Notes: generated by a model not told the origin, from the letters alone. 64,000 nucleotides of DNA from DATBJJ01 sp963725325 (GCA_963725325.1 CAVRYF010000014.1:1-64000), one strand, 5' to 3'; positions 42,994 through 52,055 are shown, numbered from the stretch's first letter. Translations and numbers: made by a program.

Positions 42994-43682
42994 AGATTCT
43001 CGTGTCATGGAGCAGCGGTAAGGACAGCGCCTGGATGCTCCACGTACTGCGGAGCGAGCGGATCGGAACGCCGGCGGCGCTCCTGACGACGGTCAACGAG
43101 GCCGCCGATCGAGTGGCCATGCACGGCGTGCGGAGCGAGCTCCTGCGCCTGCAGGCCGACGCCGCCGCCCTCCCGCTCCTCATCGTCTCGATCCCGTCGC
43201 CGTGCCCGAACGAGGTGTACGAGGAACGCATGGCCGCGGCGTGTCGAGACGCCGTCGCCGACGGCTTCACCCACGTCGCGTTCGGCGATCTCTTTCTCGA
43301 GGACGTCAGGCGCTACCGCGAGGAACGGCTGGCTGCAACCGGCCTCGCGCCCATCTTCCCGTTGTGGAACCGTCCCACACCGGCGCTTGCTCGCGAGATG
43401 ATCGCCGGCGGCCTCGAGGCGCGACTGACGTGCGTCGATCCGCGCGCGGTGCCGGCCGCGCTCGCCGGCCGGGCGTTCGATGCGTCGCTCCTGGCTGACC
43501 TGCCATCGACCGCCGATCCCTGCGGCGAGCGCGGCGAATTCCACACATGCGTCACTGCCGGGCCCATGTTTTCGCGACCGGTTCCAGCCGTCCCGGGTGT
43601 GATCGTCGAGCGCGACGGATTCGTCTTTGCCGACCTGCTGCCGGACGAACCTGACGCTCACGGGGACCGGGTTCTGGGATAG
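42990..43682 (+). CDS. PP-loop ATPase of the diphthine-ammonia ligase-like family
   Basis: A 230-aa ATP pyrophosphatase-type protein. The PP-loop SWSSGKDSAW is at residues 7-16, followed by LLTTVNEAADRVAMHGVRSE, FGDLFLEDVRRYREERLAATG, IFPLWNRPTPALAREMIAGG and DPCGERGEFHTCVTAGPMF. This is the MJ0570-type family; eukaryotic homologues amidate diphthine, a modification absent from bacteria, so the bacterial role is different. The ATGA overlap with btuF places it in the B12 operon, suggesting an amidation or ligation step in corrinoid metabolism, which is only an inference. Confidence 0.88.
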   Translation: MKILVSWSSGKDSAWMLHVLRSERIGTPAALLTTVNEAADRVAMHGVRSELLRLQADAAALPLLIVSIPSPCPNEVYEERMAAACRDAVADGFTHVAFGDLFLEDVRRYREERLAATGLAPIFPLWNRPTPALAREMIAGGLEARLTCVDPRAVPAALAGRAFDASLLADLPSTADPCGERGEFHTCVTAGPMFSRPVPAVPGVIVERDGFVFADLLPDEPDAHGDRVLG

Positions 43683-43687
43683 CCTTG

Positions 43688-43707
43688 GTAAGCAATTCAC
43701 TGCTTAC
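43688..43707. promoter_or_regulatory. Inverted repeat upstream of the RND operon
   Basis: GTAAGCA-attcac-TGCTTAC is a perfect 7-bp dyad with a 6-bp spacer, 16 bp before the efflux operon start codon. Size and symmetry resemble operators of TetR or MarR regulators, which commonly control efflux. No regulator gene is adjacent. A role as an RNA hairpin is an alternative. Confidence 0.5.
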
Positions 43708-43723
43708 AGACGTCCTTGGACTC

Positions 43724-44899
43724 ATGCATCGTTGGCCCGCCTCACCGCCAGCTCGAGAATTCCCGATCCTGCCCGGCCTTCCGTCGGCCTTGATCGTCGT
43801 GCTCGTACTGGCGGCGGCCGCGTGCAGCCGCCGCGCCCCGACGGAGGCGCCGGCGCAGCCGCCCGCCGCAGTTGCCGTCACGGTGTCGACCGTCAAATCA
43901 GAGGAACAGGTCGTGACGCTCGAAGCCACTGGCAGCTTCGAGCCAGACGAATCGTCTGACGTCGCACCAGACTCCTCCGGCCGTGTCGTGGCCACACCTG
44001 TCGACGTGGGACAGTTCGTGAAGGAAGGCGCGGTGCTCGTACGGCTGCAAGGCATCGACGCCGGACTGCGGCTCGACGAGGCGCGGGCGGCGGTCAGCCG
44101 GGCCGAAGCCAACCTCAAGCTCGCCGAATCGCAGAACGCGCTGGCGCAGACGACGGCGCAGCGCTACGCGTCGCTCCTTGGGACCGGCGACGTCTCGAGC
44201 ACGGTGGCGGATCAGGCCCGCACGGGCGCCGAAACATCCGTGCAGAACGTCAACACCGCCCGGGCCACGGTCGCACAGGCCCGCGCCCAGCTGGCGCTTG
44301 CCGAAAAGGCTGTCGCCGACGTCGCCGTGATCGCGCCGTTCTCGGGGTTCATCAGCCAGCGTCGCGTGTCGCTCGGCGAATACGTGCAGCCATCGACCGC
44401 CGTCGTCACGCTGCTCAAAATCGACCCGCTTCGCCTGCAGCTGACCATCCCAGGCGTCCAGGCCGGGCTCGTCCGAATCGGCCAGACGGTCAATGCAACC
44501 GTCGATGCCTTCCCCGGACAGACGTTCACCGGCCGCATCAGCGCCGTCAACCCGGCAATCTCGGCGGAATCCCGATCCTTCCGCGCCGAGGCGCGGGTTC
44601 CGAACCCCGAGGCGCTCCTCAAGCCCGGCATGTTCGCCGTCGCGACGGTCGATCAGGGCCGCACCGTGAAGACCATGCTCGTGCCGGCGCGCGCGGTCAT
44701 CGACGATGCGAACACGAACTCCCATCGCGTGTTCGTCGTCGACAAGGAGAACCGGGCGCGTCTGCGCGTCGTGCAGCTCGCCGCGCGCGACGTGGGCGAC
44801 GAGATTCGGATTGTCTCGGGCCTCCAGGAGACCGACCGCGTCGCGACGTCGAACCTCGCACAACTCTACGATGGGGCCGAAGTGACCGTGTCCCGTTGA
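43724..44899 (+). CDS. RND efflux periplasmic adaptor (MFP/HlyD family)
   Basis: A 391-aa adaptor lipoprotein. N-terminal signal with lipobox LAAAAC (Cys about residue 35). Architecture: beta-barrel and lipoyl halves (SSGRVVATPVDVGQFVKEGA, VLVRLQGIDAGLRLDEARAA), a coiled-coil hairpin (about 125-190 with AQTTAQRYASLLGTGDVSST), lipoyl return (VIAPFSGFISQRRVSLGEYV), beta-barrel (LQLTIPGVQAGLVRIGQTVN) and a C-terminal membrane-proximal domain. The ATG that begins MHRWPAS is preferred over an upstream TTG because the TTG would lie before the inverted repeat. It links the RND pump to the TolC-like channel. Confidence 0.92.
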   Translation: MHRWPASPPAREFPILPGLPSALIVVLVLAAAACSRRAPTEAPAQPPAAVAVTVSTVKSEEQVVTLEATGSFEPDESSDVAPDSSGRVVATPVDVGQFVKEGAVLVRLQGIDAGLRLDEARAAVSRAEANLKLAESQNALAQTTAQRYASLLGTGDVSSTVADQARTGAETSVQNVNTARATVAQARAQLALAEKAVADVAVIAPFSGFISQRRVSLGEYVQPSTAVVTLLKIDPLRLQLTIPGVQAGLVRIGQTVNATVDAFPGQTFTGRISAVNPAISAESRSFRAEARVPNPEALLKPGMFAVATVDQGRTVKTMLVPARAVIDDANTNSHRVFVVDKENRARLRVVQLAARDVGDEIRIVSGLQETDRVATSNLAQLYDGAEVTVSR

Positions 44900-44911
44900 T
44901 TCGAAGCTCAC

Positions 44912-47900
44912 ATGCAGAAGCTCGCTGAAATCTGCGTCCACCGCCCCGTCTTCGCCTCCATGCTGATTGCGGCCATCACGGTCGTCGGTGGAGTCTCGTT
45001 CTTCACGCTGGGAGTCGACCGCTATCCTCGCGTCGAAACGCCCGTCGTGTCGGTCACGACCACCAACCCCGGGGCGACTCCCGAAAACATCGAGACCGAA
45101 ATCACCGACCGCATCGAGGCCGCGGTCAACACGGTCGCCGGCATCGACGAGCTGCGTTCGACGTCGACCGAGGGCCGCTCGCGCGTCACTATCTCGTTCG
45201 ACCTCTCGAAAAACGCCGACATCGCCGCGCAGGAAGTCCGCGCCAAGGTCGATCCGGTCATCCGCGACCTTCCGGACACCGCGGACCCGCCGGTCGTCCA
45301 GAAGCAGGATCCGGACGCGTTTCCGATCATCATGTTCTCGGTGTCGGCGCCGATGCCGGCGGTCGAGCTGACGACGTTCCTCGAACAGAACGTCCAGAAA
45401 CGCCTCGAGTCGGTGAACGGCGTCGGCGAGGTGCTGCTCTTCGGCGCGCGGCGCCGCGAAATCCAGATCCAGATCGACCCCGATCGGCTCAACGCCTACG
45501 GCCTCTCGACGACCGACGTGGCCGCGGCCCTGCGGTCGCAGAACCTCGAGCTGCCCGGAGGCCGTCTCGAGCAGGGCAACCGCGAGCTCTCCGTGCGCAC
45601 GCTCGGGCGCCTGCGCAACCCCGACGCCTTCAACGATCTGGTCGTCGCCACGCGCGGCAACTCGCCGATTCGCATCAGGGACATCGGACGCGTCGCCGAC
45701 ACCGGCGAGGATCCGACGTCGGTCTCGACCCTCGATGGCCGGCCCGCCCTCACCGTGGCCGTCCGCAAGCAGAGCGGCGTCAACACCGTCGCGCTGGCCG
45801 ACGCCATCAAGGCCCGGATGGCCGAGATTCAGCTGACGCTGCCGCCCAACGTCGAGGTTCGCGTCGTTCGCGACGACTCCGAATTCATCAAGGCCTCGCT
45901 CGCCGCCATCGAGGAACACCTCGTGCTCGGCGGGATCCTGGCCGCGATCATCGTCCTCATCTTCCTGCGCAACTTCCGCACGACGCTCATCGCCGCGGTC
46001 GCCATTCCGACCTCCATCATCGGAGCGTTCGCGGTCATCGCCGCGCTCGGCTTCACGCTCAATCAGATGACCATGCTCGCCCTCACCCTCATGGTGGGCA
46101 TCGTCATCGACGACGCGATCGTGGTGCTGGAGAACATCTATCGATTCGTCGAGGAGAAGGGCATGTCGCCGTTCCAGGCGGCAATCGAAGCCACCCGCGA
46201 GATCGGGCTGGCGGTCATGGCGACGACGCTGGCGCTGCTCGCCGTCTTCATCCCCGTGGGCTTCCTCGGCGGGATCGTCGGACGGTTCATGTCGTCGTTC
46301 GGATTGACGTCGGCCGCGGCGATCACCATCAGCCTGATCGTGTCGTTCACGCTGACGCCGACGCTCGCCGCGCGGTGGATCAAGCCGCCGGCCGATGACG
46401 GCCGGCATGGCGACCACGCCGGCGGCGACGCGTCGCGCCGGGGCTTCTATCGGCACATCGATCGGATCTACACGGCCCTCCTGCGATGGTCGATGGCGCA
46501 TCGGTGGCTCATCGTCACGACCTCGATCCTCGTCGTGCTGTCGATCGTTCCGCTCTACCGCGCTTCGGGGATCAACTTCACCCCGGTCGAAGACGAGTCG
46601 CGGTTTCAAATCTCGATGCGCCTTCCGGTCGGATCGAGCATCGCTGCCACGCAGTCGCTCGTCGACCGAGTGGCGCGCGACGTGCTCCAGCACCTGCCGG
46701 GCGTGCTGGCCGTGCAAGGGAACGCGGGCCTGACCGGCGGCGGCCAGGGTGCCAACAACTCGGGCAACGTGTTCGTGCGGCTGAAGCCGATCGAGGAGCG
46801 CTCGGTCTCCCAGCAGCAGCTGATGCTTCAGGCGCGGCAGCTGGTGCAGCCCTACCGCAAGGCCGCGGTCATCTCGGTGCAGGGGACGGGCGGCCTGACC
46901 TTCGTGGGAGGGCGGGGGGCGCAGATTCAATACGCGCTGGTCGGACCGGATCTGGCAAAACTGGATCGCTACACGGCGCAGGGTGCCGCGGCGATGGACA
47001 AGAGCCCGCTCCTCGTGGACGTCGACCGGACCTTCCAGCCCGGGCTGCCGGAGCTGCGCCTCGACATCGATCGCCGGCGCGCCGCCGACCTGGGCGTGCG
47101 CATTCAGGACGTGTCCCAGACGGTCAACGCGCTCATCGCCGGGCAGGACGTGACGACCTTCAATGCCGCGAGCGACCAGTACCAAGTCGTCCTCAAGGCG
47201 CAGGACTCGTTCCGGCGGACGCCCGAGTCAATCGCGTCGGCCACGGTGCGCACGGCGTCGGGCGAGCTGGTGCAGTTGCGGAACCTCGTGTCTTTCAACG
47301 AAGGCTCGGGCCCGGCGCAGATCGATCGACTGAACCGGCAACGCCAGATCACAATCTCGGCCAACCCGGCGCCGGGCATCTCGCAGGCCGAAGGACAGGC
47401 GGCGCTCGAAGCGGCGTTCGCGGCACTCGACATGGAGCCTGGCTACAACCTCGTGACGAGCGGTCAGTCACGCGAGCTCGGCCGGGCGGCCTACTATTTC
47501 GCCATCGCCTTCGCGCTATCGTTCGTTTTCATGTATATGGTGCTGGCCGCGCAGTTCGAATCGTTCATTCATCCGGTCACCATCCTGCTGACGCTCCCGC
47601 TGGCGGTACCGTTCGGATTGGCCAGCTCACTCGCCTTCGGGCAGCAGCTGAACATCTACTCCGCGTTGGGCGTCCTGCTGCTCTTCGGCATCGTGAAGAA
47701 GAACGCCATCCTGCAGATCGACCACACGATCGGCCTTCGCGCCAAGGGGCTCGAACGTTACGAGGCGATCATCCAGGCGAACAGGGACCGTCTCCGGCCG
47801 ATTCTGATGACGACATTGGCGCTCGTCGCCGGCATGATGCCGCTCTGTCTTGGCTCGGGATCCGGCGCGGAGACGAATCGCTCGATTGGCATTCTCGTCG

Positions 47901-48097
47901 CTGGTGGTCAGTCGTTCTGTCTGGTGCTGACGCTCCTCGCGGTGCCGGTCTTCTACTCGCTGTTCGACGACGCGGCGCAATCGCCTGCATGGGGGCGGAT
48001 CGGCCGTCGCTGGGATCGCGTGACCGGGGCCGGCCGCCGCGCGATCGGCCGCGTCACCGGCCGGCGGCTCGCGCCGGGCCAGGGGGTCGATCGATGA
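44912..48097 (+). CDS. RND multidrug efflux permease (AcrB/HAE1 type)
   Basis: A 1061-aa inner-membrane proton-driven pump. The N-terminal FASMLIAAITVVGGVSFFTL helix, porter domain (SVTTTNPGATPENIETEITD), TM4 proton-relay acidic pair in MVGIVIDDAIVVLENIYRFV (about residues 394-413), and the C-terminal YSALGVLLLFGIVKKNAILQ and MTTLALVAGMMPLCLGSGSG are standard for the hydrophobe/amphiphile exporter class rather than heavy-metal pumps. Substrates cannot be predicted. The stop overlaps the tolC-like start (ATGA). The three genes encode a complete tripartite efflux system. Confidence 0.95.
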   Translation: MQKLAEICVHRPVFASMLIAAITVVGGVSFFTLGVDRYPRVETPVVSVTTTNPGATPENIETEITDRIEAAVNTVAGIDELRSTSTEGRSRVTISFDLSKNADIAAQEVRAKVDPVIRDLPDTADPPVVQKQDPDAFPIIMFSVSAPMPAVELTTFLEQNVQKRLESVNGVGEVLLFGARRREIQIQIDPDRLNAYGLSTTDVAAALRSQNLELPGGRLEQGNRELSVRTLGRLRNPDAFNDLVVATRGNSPIRIRDIGRVADTGEDPTSVSTLDGRPALTVAVRKQSGVNTVALADAIKARMAEIQLTLPPNVEVRVVRDDSEFIKASLAAIEEHLVLGGILAAIIVLIFLRNFRTTLIAAVAIPTSIIGAFAVIAALGFTLNQMTMLALTLMVGIVIDDAIVVLENIYRFVEEKGMSPFQAAIEATREIGLAVMATTLALLAVFIPVGFLGGIVGRFMSSFGLTSAAAITISLIVSFTLTPTLAARWIKPPADDGRHGDHAGGDASRRGFYRHIDRIYTALLRWSMAHRWLIVTTSILVVLSIVPLYRASGINFTPVEDESRFQISMRLPVGSSIAATQSLVDRVARDVLQHLPGVLAVQGNAGLTGGGQGANNSGNVFVRLKPIEERSVSQQQLMLQARQLVQPYRKAAVISVQGTGGLTFVGGRGAQIQYALVGPDLAKLDRYTAQGAAAMDKSPLLVDVDRTFQPGLPELRLDIDRRRAADLGVRIQDVSQTVNALIAGQDVTTFNAASDQYQVVLKAQDSFRRTPESIASATVRTASGELVQLRNLVSFNEGSGPAQIDRLNRQRQITISANPAPGISQAEGQAALEAAFAALDMEPGYNLVTSGQSRELGRAAYYFAIAFALSFVFMYMVLAAQFESFIHPVTILLTLPLAVPFGLASSLAFGQQLNIYSALGVLLLFGIVKKNAILQIDHTIGLRAKGLERYEAIIQANRDRLRPILMTTLALVAGMMPLCLGSGSGAETNRSIGILVAGGQSFCLVLTLLAVPVFYSLFDDAAQSPAWGRIGRRWDRVTGAGRRAIGRVTGRRLAPGQGVDR

Positions 48098-49818
48098 GCT
48101 GGCCGTGGAAACCGGGAACGGCCATCCCCGCGGCCATCGCGCTCGTGGCACTCCATGGCGTCGGAACACCGCTGCTGGCGCAGACTCAGCCAACCCCGGT
48201 CACCCAGTCGCTGGCACCCCGCATCGGCGTGGCCGAGACGCCCTTGTCCCTGACACTCGCCGACGCCGTCAAGATGACACTCGAGCAGAACAACGACGTG
48301 TCGATCGCCAGGCTCGACACCGACGTCGCGCGGGAGAACGTCCGCGCCTTCGAAGGCGTGTATGACCCGCGGGTCGTGCCGAACTTCGGATACCAGCGGG
48401 ACGTCAGCGCCAACACGTCGGCAATCGGAGGCGCGACGGAAGGCCGGCTCGAGCGGACCGAAATCGACGGAGGCGCCGGCATGACGGGTCGGACGCCCTG
48501 GGCGGGCGGCCGCTTCGCGGTGAACTTCAGTGCGTCGCGACTCGACACGAGCAATCAGTTCGCTCGACTCAATCCAGAGTTTCCCTCGGCGCTGACGGCT
48601 ACCTACGTACAGCCTCTCGTGCGCGGACGGAGTATCGATGCTGAACGGCGCAACATCCTGCTGGCGCGGCGCGCCGTCGACCTCACCGACGCCCAACTGA
48701 CCCAGGTGGTCATGGATCAGTTGACGCTCGTCGAGGAGGCCTACTGGGATCTGGCGTTTGCTGCGCGCAACCTCGAAGTGCTCAACGAAGCACTGGGGCA
48801 GGCGCGCGCGCAGGTCGAGAGTAACCAGCGCCAGGCCACGCAAGGCACGCTCGCGCCCATCGACGTCGTCGAGGCGCTGACCCAGGTGTCGAGGTTTCAG
48901 CAGGCCGCCGCCTCTGGACAGCAGGCGCTGACGGCCGCGGAGAACCGCCTGAAACGGCTCATGCTGTCGAGCCGGACGGCCCAGGCCTGGAATCAGCCGC
49001 TCGTGCCCACCGACCTTACCGATCGCTCGGCGCCGCCACACCTCCTCGAGCAGGCGGTGAAGCTGGCGCTCAGTCGCCGCCCGGAACTCCAGGCCCTGGA
49101 CATCACGCGCGCGCAGAACGAGATCGACCAGACGTTTTTCAAGAATCTGACGAAGCCGCAGATCAACGTGGTCGGCGGCTACACCCTATCGGGCCTTGCG
49201 GGCGATCCGCTGGACAGCACGAGCCAGCCGCCCGTCGGCAGCGACAACGCCAACACGGCGCTCTATGCAAGGCTGAACGAGCTGTCGGTTCTGGCGAACC
49301 TCGACCCGCTGGATCCGCCCACGACGTCGACCGCGGCAGGCGTGCCCGGCTTCTTCGTCGGCGGACTCGGCACATCCTTCAGCAACCTCTTCGCGCGCCG
49401 GTTTCCGACCGCCCTGGTCCAGCTGCAGATGGAGTTTCCGCTGCGCAACCGCACGGCGCGTGCGAATCTCGCCCGCTCGGAGATTGCCGCCAGCCAGCTC
49501 GAGCGTCAGCGTCAGCAGCTCGAGCAGCGGATCGAAGGCGAGGTGCGCGATGCCCTGCAGGCCGTCCGATCCTCCGAGCATCGCCTCGAGGCGGCGACCT
49601 CCCAGCGCCGCTACGCGCTCGAACAGTACGAGAGCGAGCGCCGCCGGTTCGATTCCGGGCTGAGCACGGTGTTCCTCGTGCTCGAACGGCAAACCGTCTA
49701 CGTCACGTCGCAGGCGCTCGAGCTGCGCGCGCGCGCGGATCTCAACCAGGCCATCGCTCAACTCGAGCGCTCCATCGGCGGCACGCTCGAGTGGCACGGG
49801 GTGAAGCTGCAGCCGTAG
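48094..49818 (+). CDS. TolC-family outer-membrane efflux protein
   Basis: A 574-aa outer-membrane channel component. Signal peptide about 1-29 (AIPAAIALVALHGVGTPLLA). LSLTLADAVKMTLEQNNDVS is the typical first helix; two helical-barrel repeats follow (for example MDQLTLVEEAYWDLAFAARN and ALAQSRRPELQALDI-like SRRPELQALDITRAQNEID). It is longer than E. coli TolC because of a 100-residue insertion around residues 365-440 rich in Asp, Ser and Pro. It completes the pump encoded by the two preceding genes and is translationally coupled to the permease. Confidence 0.9.
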   Translation: MSWPWKPGTAIPAAIALVALHGVGTPLLAQTQPTPVTQSLAPRIGVAETPLSLTLADAVKMTLEQNNDVSIARLDTDVARENVRAFEGVYDPRVVPNFGYQRDVSANTSAIGGATEGRLERTEIDGGAGMTGRTPWAGGRFAVNFSASRLDTSNQFARLNPEFPSALTATYVQPLVRGRSIDAERRNILLARRAVDLTDAQLTQVVMDQLTLVEEAYWDLAFAARNLEVLNEALGQARAQVESNQRQATQGTLAPIDVVEALTQVSRFQQAAASGQQALTAAENRLKRLMLSSRTAQAWNQPLVPTDLTDRSAPPHLLEQAVKLALSRRPELQALDITRAQNEIDQTFFKNLTKPQINVVGGYTLSGLAGDPLDSTSQPPVGSDNANTALYARLNELSVLANLDPLDPPTTSTAAGVPGFFVGGLGTSFSNLFARRFPTALVQLQMEFPLRNRTARANLARSEIAASQLERQRQQLEQRIEGEVRDALQAVRSSEHRLEAATSQRRYALEQYESERRRFDSGLSTVFLVLERQTVYVTSQALELRARADLNQAIAQLERSIGGTLEWHGVKLQP

Positions 49819-49980
49819 AGGGAGCGGACATAAGAGAGACAGCGCGCACGGAGGCATCGGAGTTGGGCTCACCACAGGTAGCAGAGTCAGCGGAGAACAG
49901 CAGACTCATCACTGAGCAAGCGGAGTTAGCGGAGACAATTCGGAAGCGACGGGATCCGTTCAGCGGCCGCCCGTGGGCTC

Positions 49981-49994
49981 ATTACCATGGTAAT
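49981..49994. promoter_or_regulatory. Palindrome upstream of the AbrB-type antitoxin
   Basis: ATTACCATGGTAAT is a perfect 14-bp palindrome 8 bp before the antitoxin ATG. Antitoxins of this family repress their own operon through such sites. AT-rich sequence on its right (ATACATA) may be the -10 region. Confidence 0.55.
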
Positions 49995-50002
49995 ATACAT
50001 AG

Positions 50003-50263
50003 ATGGCTCCGGCTCAGTCACGGCTCACGTCGCAAGGGCAGATTTCGGTCCCGGCCAGAATTCGCAGGAAGCTCGGGGTTGGACCCGGCTCAATTCTCGA
50101 GTGGGACGACCAGGGCGAGCAGGTCGTGGTTCGACGAGCGGGGCGGTACACGTCGGAGGACGTGCATCGCCGGCTGTTTCCGGTGCCGCCGAAACCGAAG
50201 ACGCTGAAGGAACTGAGAGAAGGTGTGCGCCGCCACGTCAGGGATCGTCATGCGCGCGGTTGA
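50003..50263 (+). CDS. vapB: AbrB/SpoVT-type antitoxin (VapB-like)
   Basis: An 86-aa antitoxin with an AbrB swapped-hairpin domain: SRLTSQGQISVPARIRRKLG, then VGPGSILEWDDQGEQVVVRR. The C-terminal tail (SEDVHRRLFPVPPKPKTLKE) is the toxin-binding part. The ORF overlaps the PIN toxin by 14 bp. A palindromic operator lies just upstream. The pair sits between efflux and DNA repair genes without visible insertion repeats. Confidence 0.9.
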   Translation: MAPAQSRLTSQGQISVPARIRRKLGVGPGSILEWDDQGEQVVVRRAGRYTSEDVHRRLFPVPPKPKTLKELREGVRRHVRDRHARG

Positions 50264-50630
50264 CACGAACGTGCTGGTCCGCCTCGTGACTCGGGACGAT
50301 GAGCGACAGGTAGCCGCAGCAGAAGCGTTCATCTCGAAAGGTGCGTGGGTGCCTCACCTCGCGCTGGCCGAAACGACCTGGGTCTTGAGCTCGGTGTACG
50401 ATCGCGAACCGGACGCCATCGCCGACGCGGTCGAGATGCTCCTCAATCACGAGCATTTGACGCTGCAGGACCCGGAGACAGTTACTGCCGCGAACGAACG
50501 ATTTCGAGAAGCGCCGAAGCTCGGCTTCTCGGATTGTCTCGTTCTCGAGGTGGCGCTCAAAGCCGGACACCGGCCGCTCGGCACTTTCGACCGGCGTCTT
50601 GGCAAGATCGATGGCGCCCAACGGCTGTAG
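50250..50630 (+). CDS. vapC: VapC-type PIN-domain toxin
   Basis: A 126-aa PIN-domain ribonuclease. Active-site residues: Asp in MRAVDTNVLVRLVTRDD (residue 5), Glu in HLALAETTWVLSSVYDRE (about 39), Asp in GFSDCLVLEVALKAG (about 93) and Asp in LGTFDRRLGK (about 112). The start at MRAVDTN fits the family and overlaps the antitoxin by 14 bp. It is distinct in sequence from the PIN toxin at 30.5 kb and pairs with a different antitoxin type. Confidence 0.92.
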   Translation: MRAVDTNVLVRLVTRDDERQVAAAEAFISKGAWVPHLALAETTWVLSSVYDREPDAIADAVEMLLNHEHLTLQDPETVTAANERFREAPKLGFSDCLVLEVALKAGHRPLGTFDRRLGKIDGAQRL

Positions 50631-50632
50631 CG

Positions 50633-51202
50633 ATGACCACTCGAACGAGATGCGGCTGGGCGACCACGCCGCTCGGCATCGCCTATCACGACGAGGAGTG
50701 GGGTGTCCCGGTCCATGACGACCAAGTGCTCTTCGAGTTCATCACGCTCGAAGGAGCGCAGGCCGGCCTGAGCTGGGAGACGATCCTCAAGAAGCGCGAC
50801 GCGTACCGCGACGCGTTCGCCGAGTTCGATCCGGCAAAGGTCGCGCGGTTCACGCCGGCGCGGGTCGAACGGCTCCTGCAGGACCCCGGTATCGTCCGCA
50901 ACCGGCTGAAGGTCGAAAGCACGGTCACCAACGCGCAGGCCTTTCTGGCCGTTCAGCGCGAGTTCGGCAGCTTCGACGTCTATGTCTGGGGATTCGTGAA
51001 GGGCGCGCCCCTTGTCACCCGCAGGCGCACGCTGAAAGACCTTCCCGCGCGCACACCCGACTCGGACGCGTTGAGCCGCGATCTCTCGAAGCGGGGCTTC
51101 AGGTTTGTCGGCTCGACGATCTGCTACGCGTTCATGCAGGCCGTGGGCCTGGTCGACGACCATGCCGCCGACTGTTTTCGCAGCCGCAAGCGATCGGGAT
51201 GA
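50633..51202 (+). CDS. tag: DNA-3-methyladenine glycosylase I (Tag)
   Basis: A 189-aa base-excision repair enzyme that removes 3-methyladenine. CGWATTPLGIAYHDEEWGVP (about 6-25) and FEFITLEGAQAGLSWETILKKRDAYR (about 36-61) are signature blocks. Zinc ligands Cys6 and His19 pair with the C-terminal H-x-x-x-C of DDHAADC. It starts 2 bp after the vapC stop, so it may be cotranscribed with the toxin-antitoxin genes, an odd arrangement without an obvious functional reason. Confidence 0.95.
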   Translation: MTTRTRCGWATTPLGIAYHDEEWGVPVHDDQVLFEFITLEGAQAGLSWETILKKRDAYRDAFAEFDPAKVARFTPARVERLLQDPGIVRNRLKVESTVTNAQAFLAVQREFGSFDVYVWGFVKGAPLVTRRRTLKDLPARTPDSDALSRDLSKRGFRFVGSTICYAFMQAVGLVDDHAADCFRSRKRSG

Positions 51203-51209
51203 ATCCGGA

Positions 51210-52046
51210 TCAGGCCGCGAACACCACGGGCACGCGCTGCGGAATCAGGCCCTGGTCGAACGCGTCGCCCATCAGACGCTCGAGGCCCCGGCGGCCGCGC
51301 TCCCCGTAGGACAGAGTCAAGTCGTTCACGTACATCCCGACAAAGCGATCGGTCTTCGCCCGATCGAGGCCGCGTCCGAACTGCAGGGCGTACTCGACGG
51401 CGGCTTCGCGGTGCGAGAGCGCGTGCGCGATGCTGTCGTGCAGCATCTTCGACACCTTGGCAATCATCTCAGGGCCAAGGTCGCGTCGGATGATGTTGCC
51501 GCCGAGCGGCAATGGCAGGCCAGCAGTCCGCTCCGCCCACCACTCGCCGAGGTCGACGATCTTCTGCAGGCCCTCGTCCTGATACGTCAGCTGCCCTTCG
51601 TGGATGAGCAGTCCCGCCTCAGCCTTGCCGTCGAGGACGGCCTGCTGGATCTGGTCGAACGGAACGACAACGAACTCGAAGTCGGGCTCATACAGCCGCA
51701 AAGTGAGGTATGCGGTCGTAAGCGTCCCGGGGATGGCGATGCGTCGGCCCTTCACCGCGGTCGGTCCACCCGTCTTGGCGACGACGATCGGGCCGTAGTT
51801 GTCGCCCATGCTGGCCCCGTGCGGCAGCAGAGCGTATTTGTCCGCCAAATGCGCGTAGGCGTGAAACGACACGGCGGTGACTTCGTATTTGCCGTCAAAC
51901 GCGGCGCGATTCAGGGTTTCGATATCGGCGAGCACCTGATCGACGATGAGCCCGCCAGTGTCGACGGCGCCGCTCGCCAGGCCGAAGAACATGAACGCAT
52001 CGTCTGAATCGGGGCTGTGGGCGACGGTAATTCTGTTTAGGGGCAT
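51210..52046 (-). CDS. mqnD: 1,4-dihydroxy-6-naphthoate synthase MqnD-like
   Basis: A 278-aa enzyme of the futalosine menaquinone pathway, producing 1,4-dihydroxy-6-naphthoate from cyclic dehypoxanthine futalosine. The periplasmic-binding-protein-like fold starts with ITVAHSPDSDDAFMFFGLAS; other features are TAVSFHAYAHLADKYALLPH, GRRIAIPGTLTTAYLTLRL, and AGLLIHEGQLTYQDEGLQKI, which contains the His-Glu pair expected in MqnD. No signal peptide, unlike transporter-binding proteins. mqnE at 35.8-36.9 kb supports the assignment. Confidence 0.88.
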   Translation of the reverse strand: MPLNRITVAHSPDSDDAFMFFGLASGAVDTGGLIVDQVLADIETLNRAAFDGKYEVTAVSFHAYAHLADKYALLPHGASMGDNYGPIVVAKTGGPTAVKGRRIAIPGTLTTAYLTLRLYEPDFEFVVVPFDQIQQAVLDGKAEAGLLIHEGQLTYQDEGLQKIVDLGEWWAERTAGLPLPLGGNIIRRDLGPEMIAKVSKMLHDSIAHALSHREAAVEYALQFGRGLDRAKTDRFVGMYVNDLTLSYGERGRRGLERLMGDAFDQGLIPQRVPVVFAA

Positions 52047-52055
52047 ATGTGTCTT

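Noticed and set aside
43898..47185. 1095-codon open frame antisense to the efflux genes
   Set aside because: It is a high-GC shadow of the conserved adaptor and RND permease genes; the translation is Asp/Arg/His-rich with no domain.
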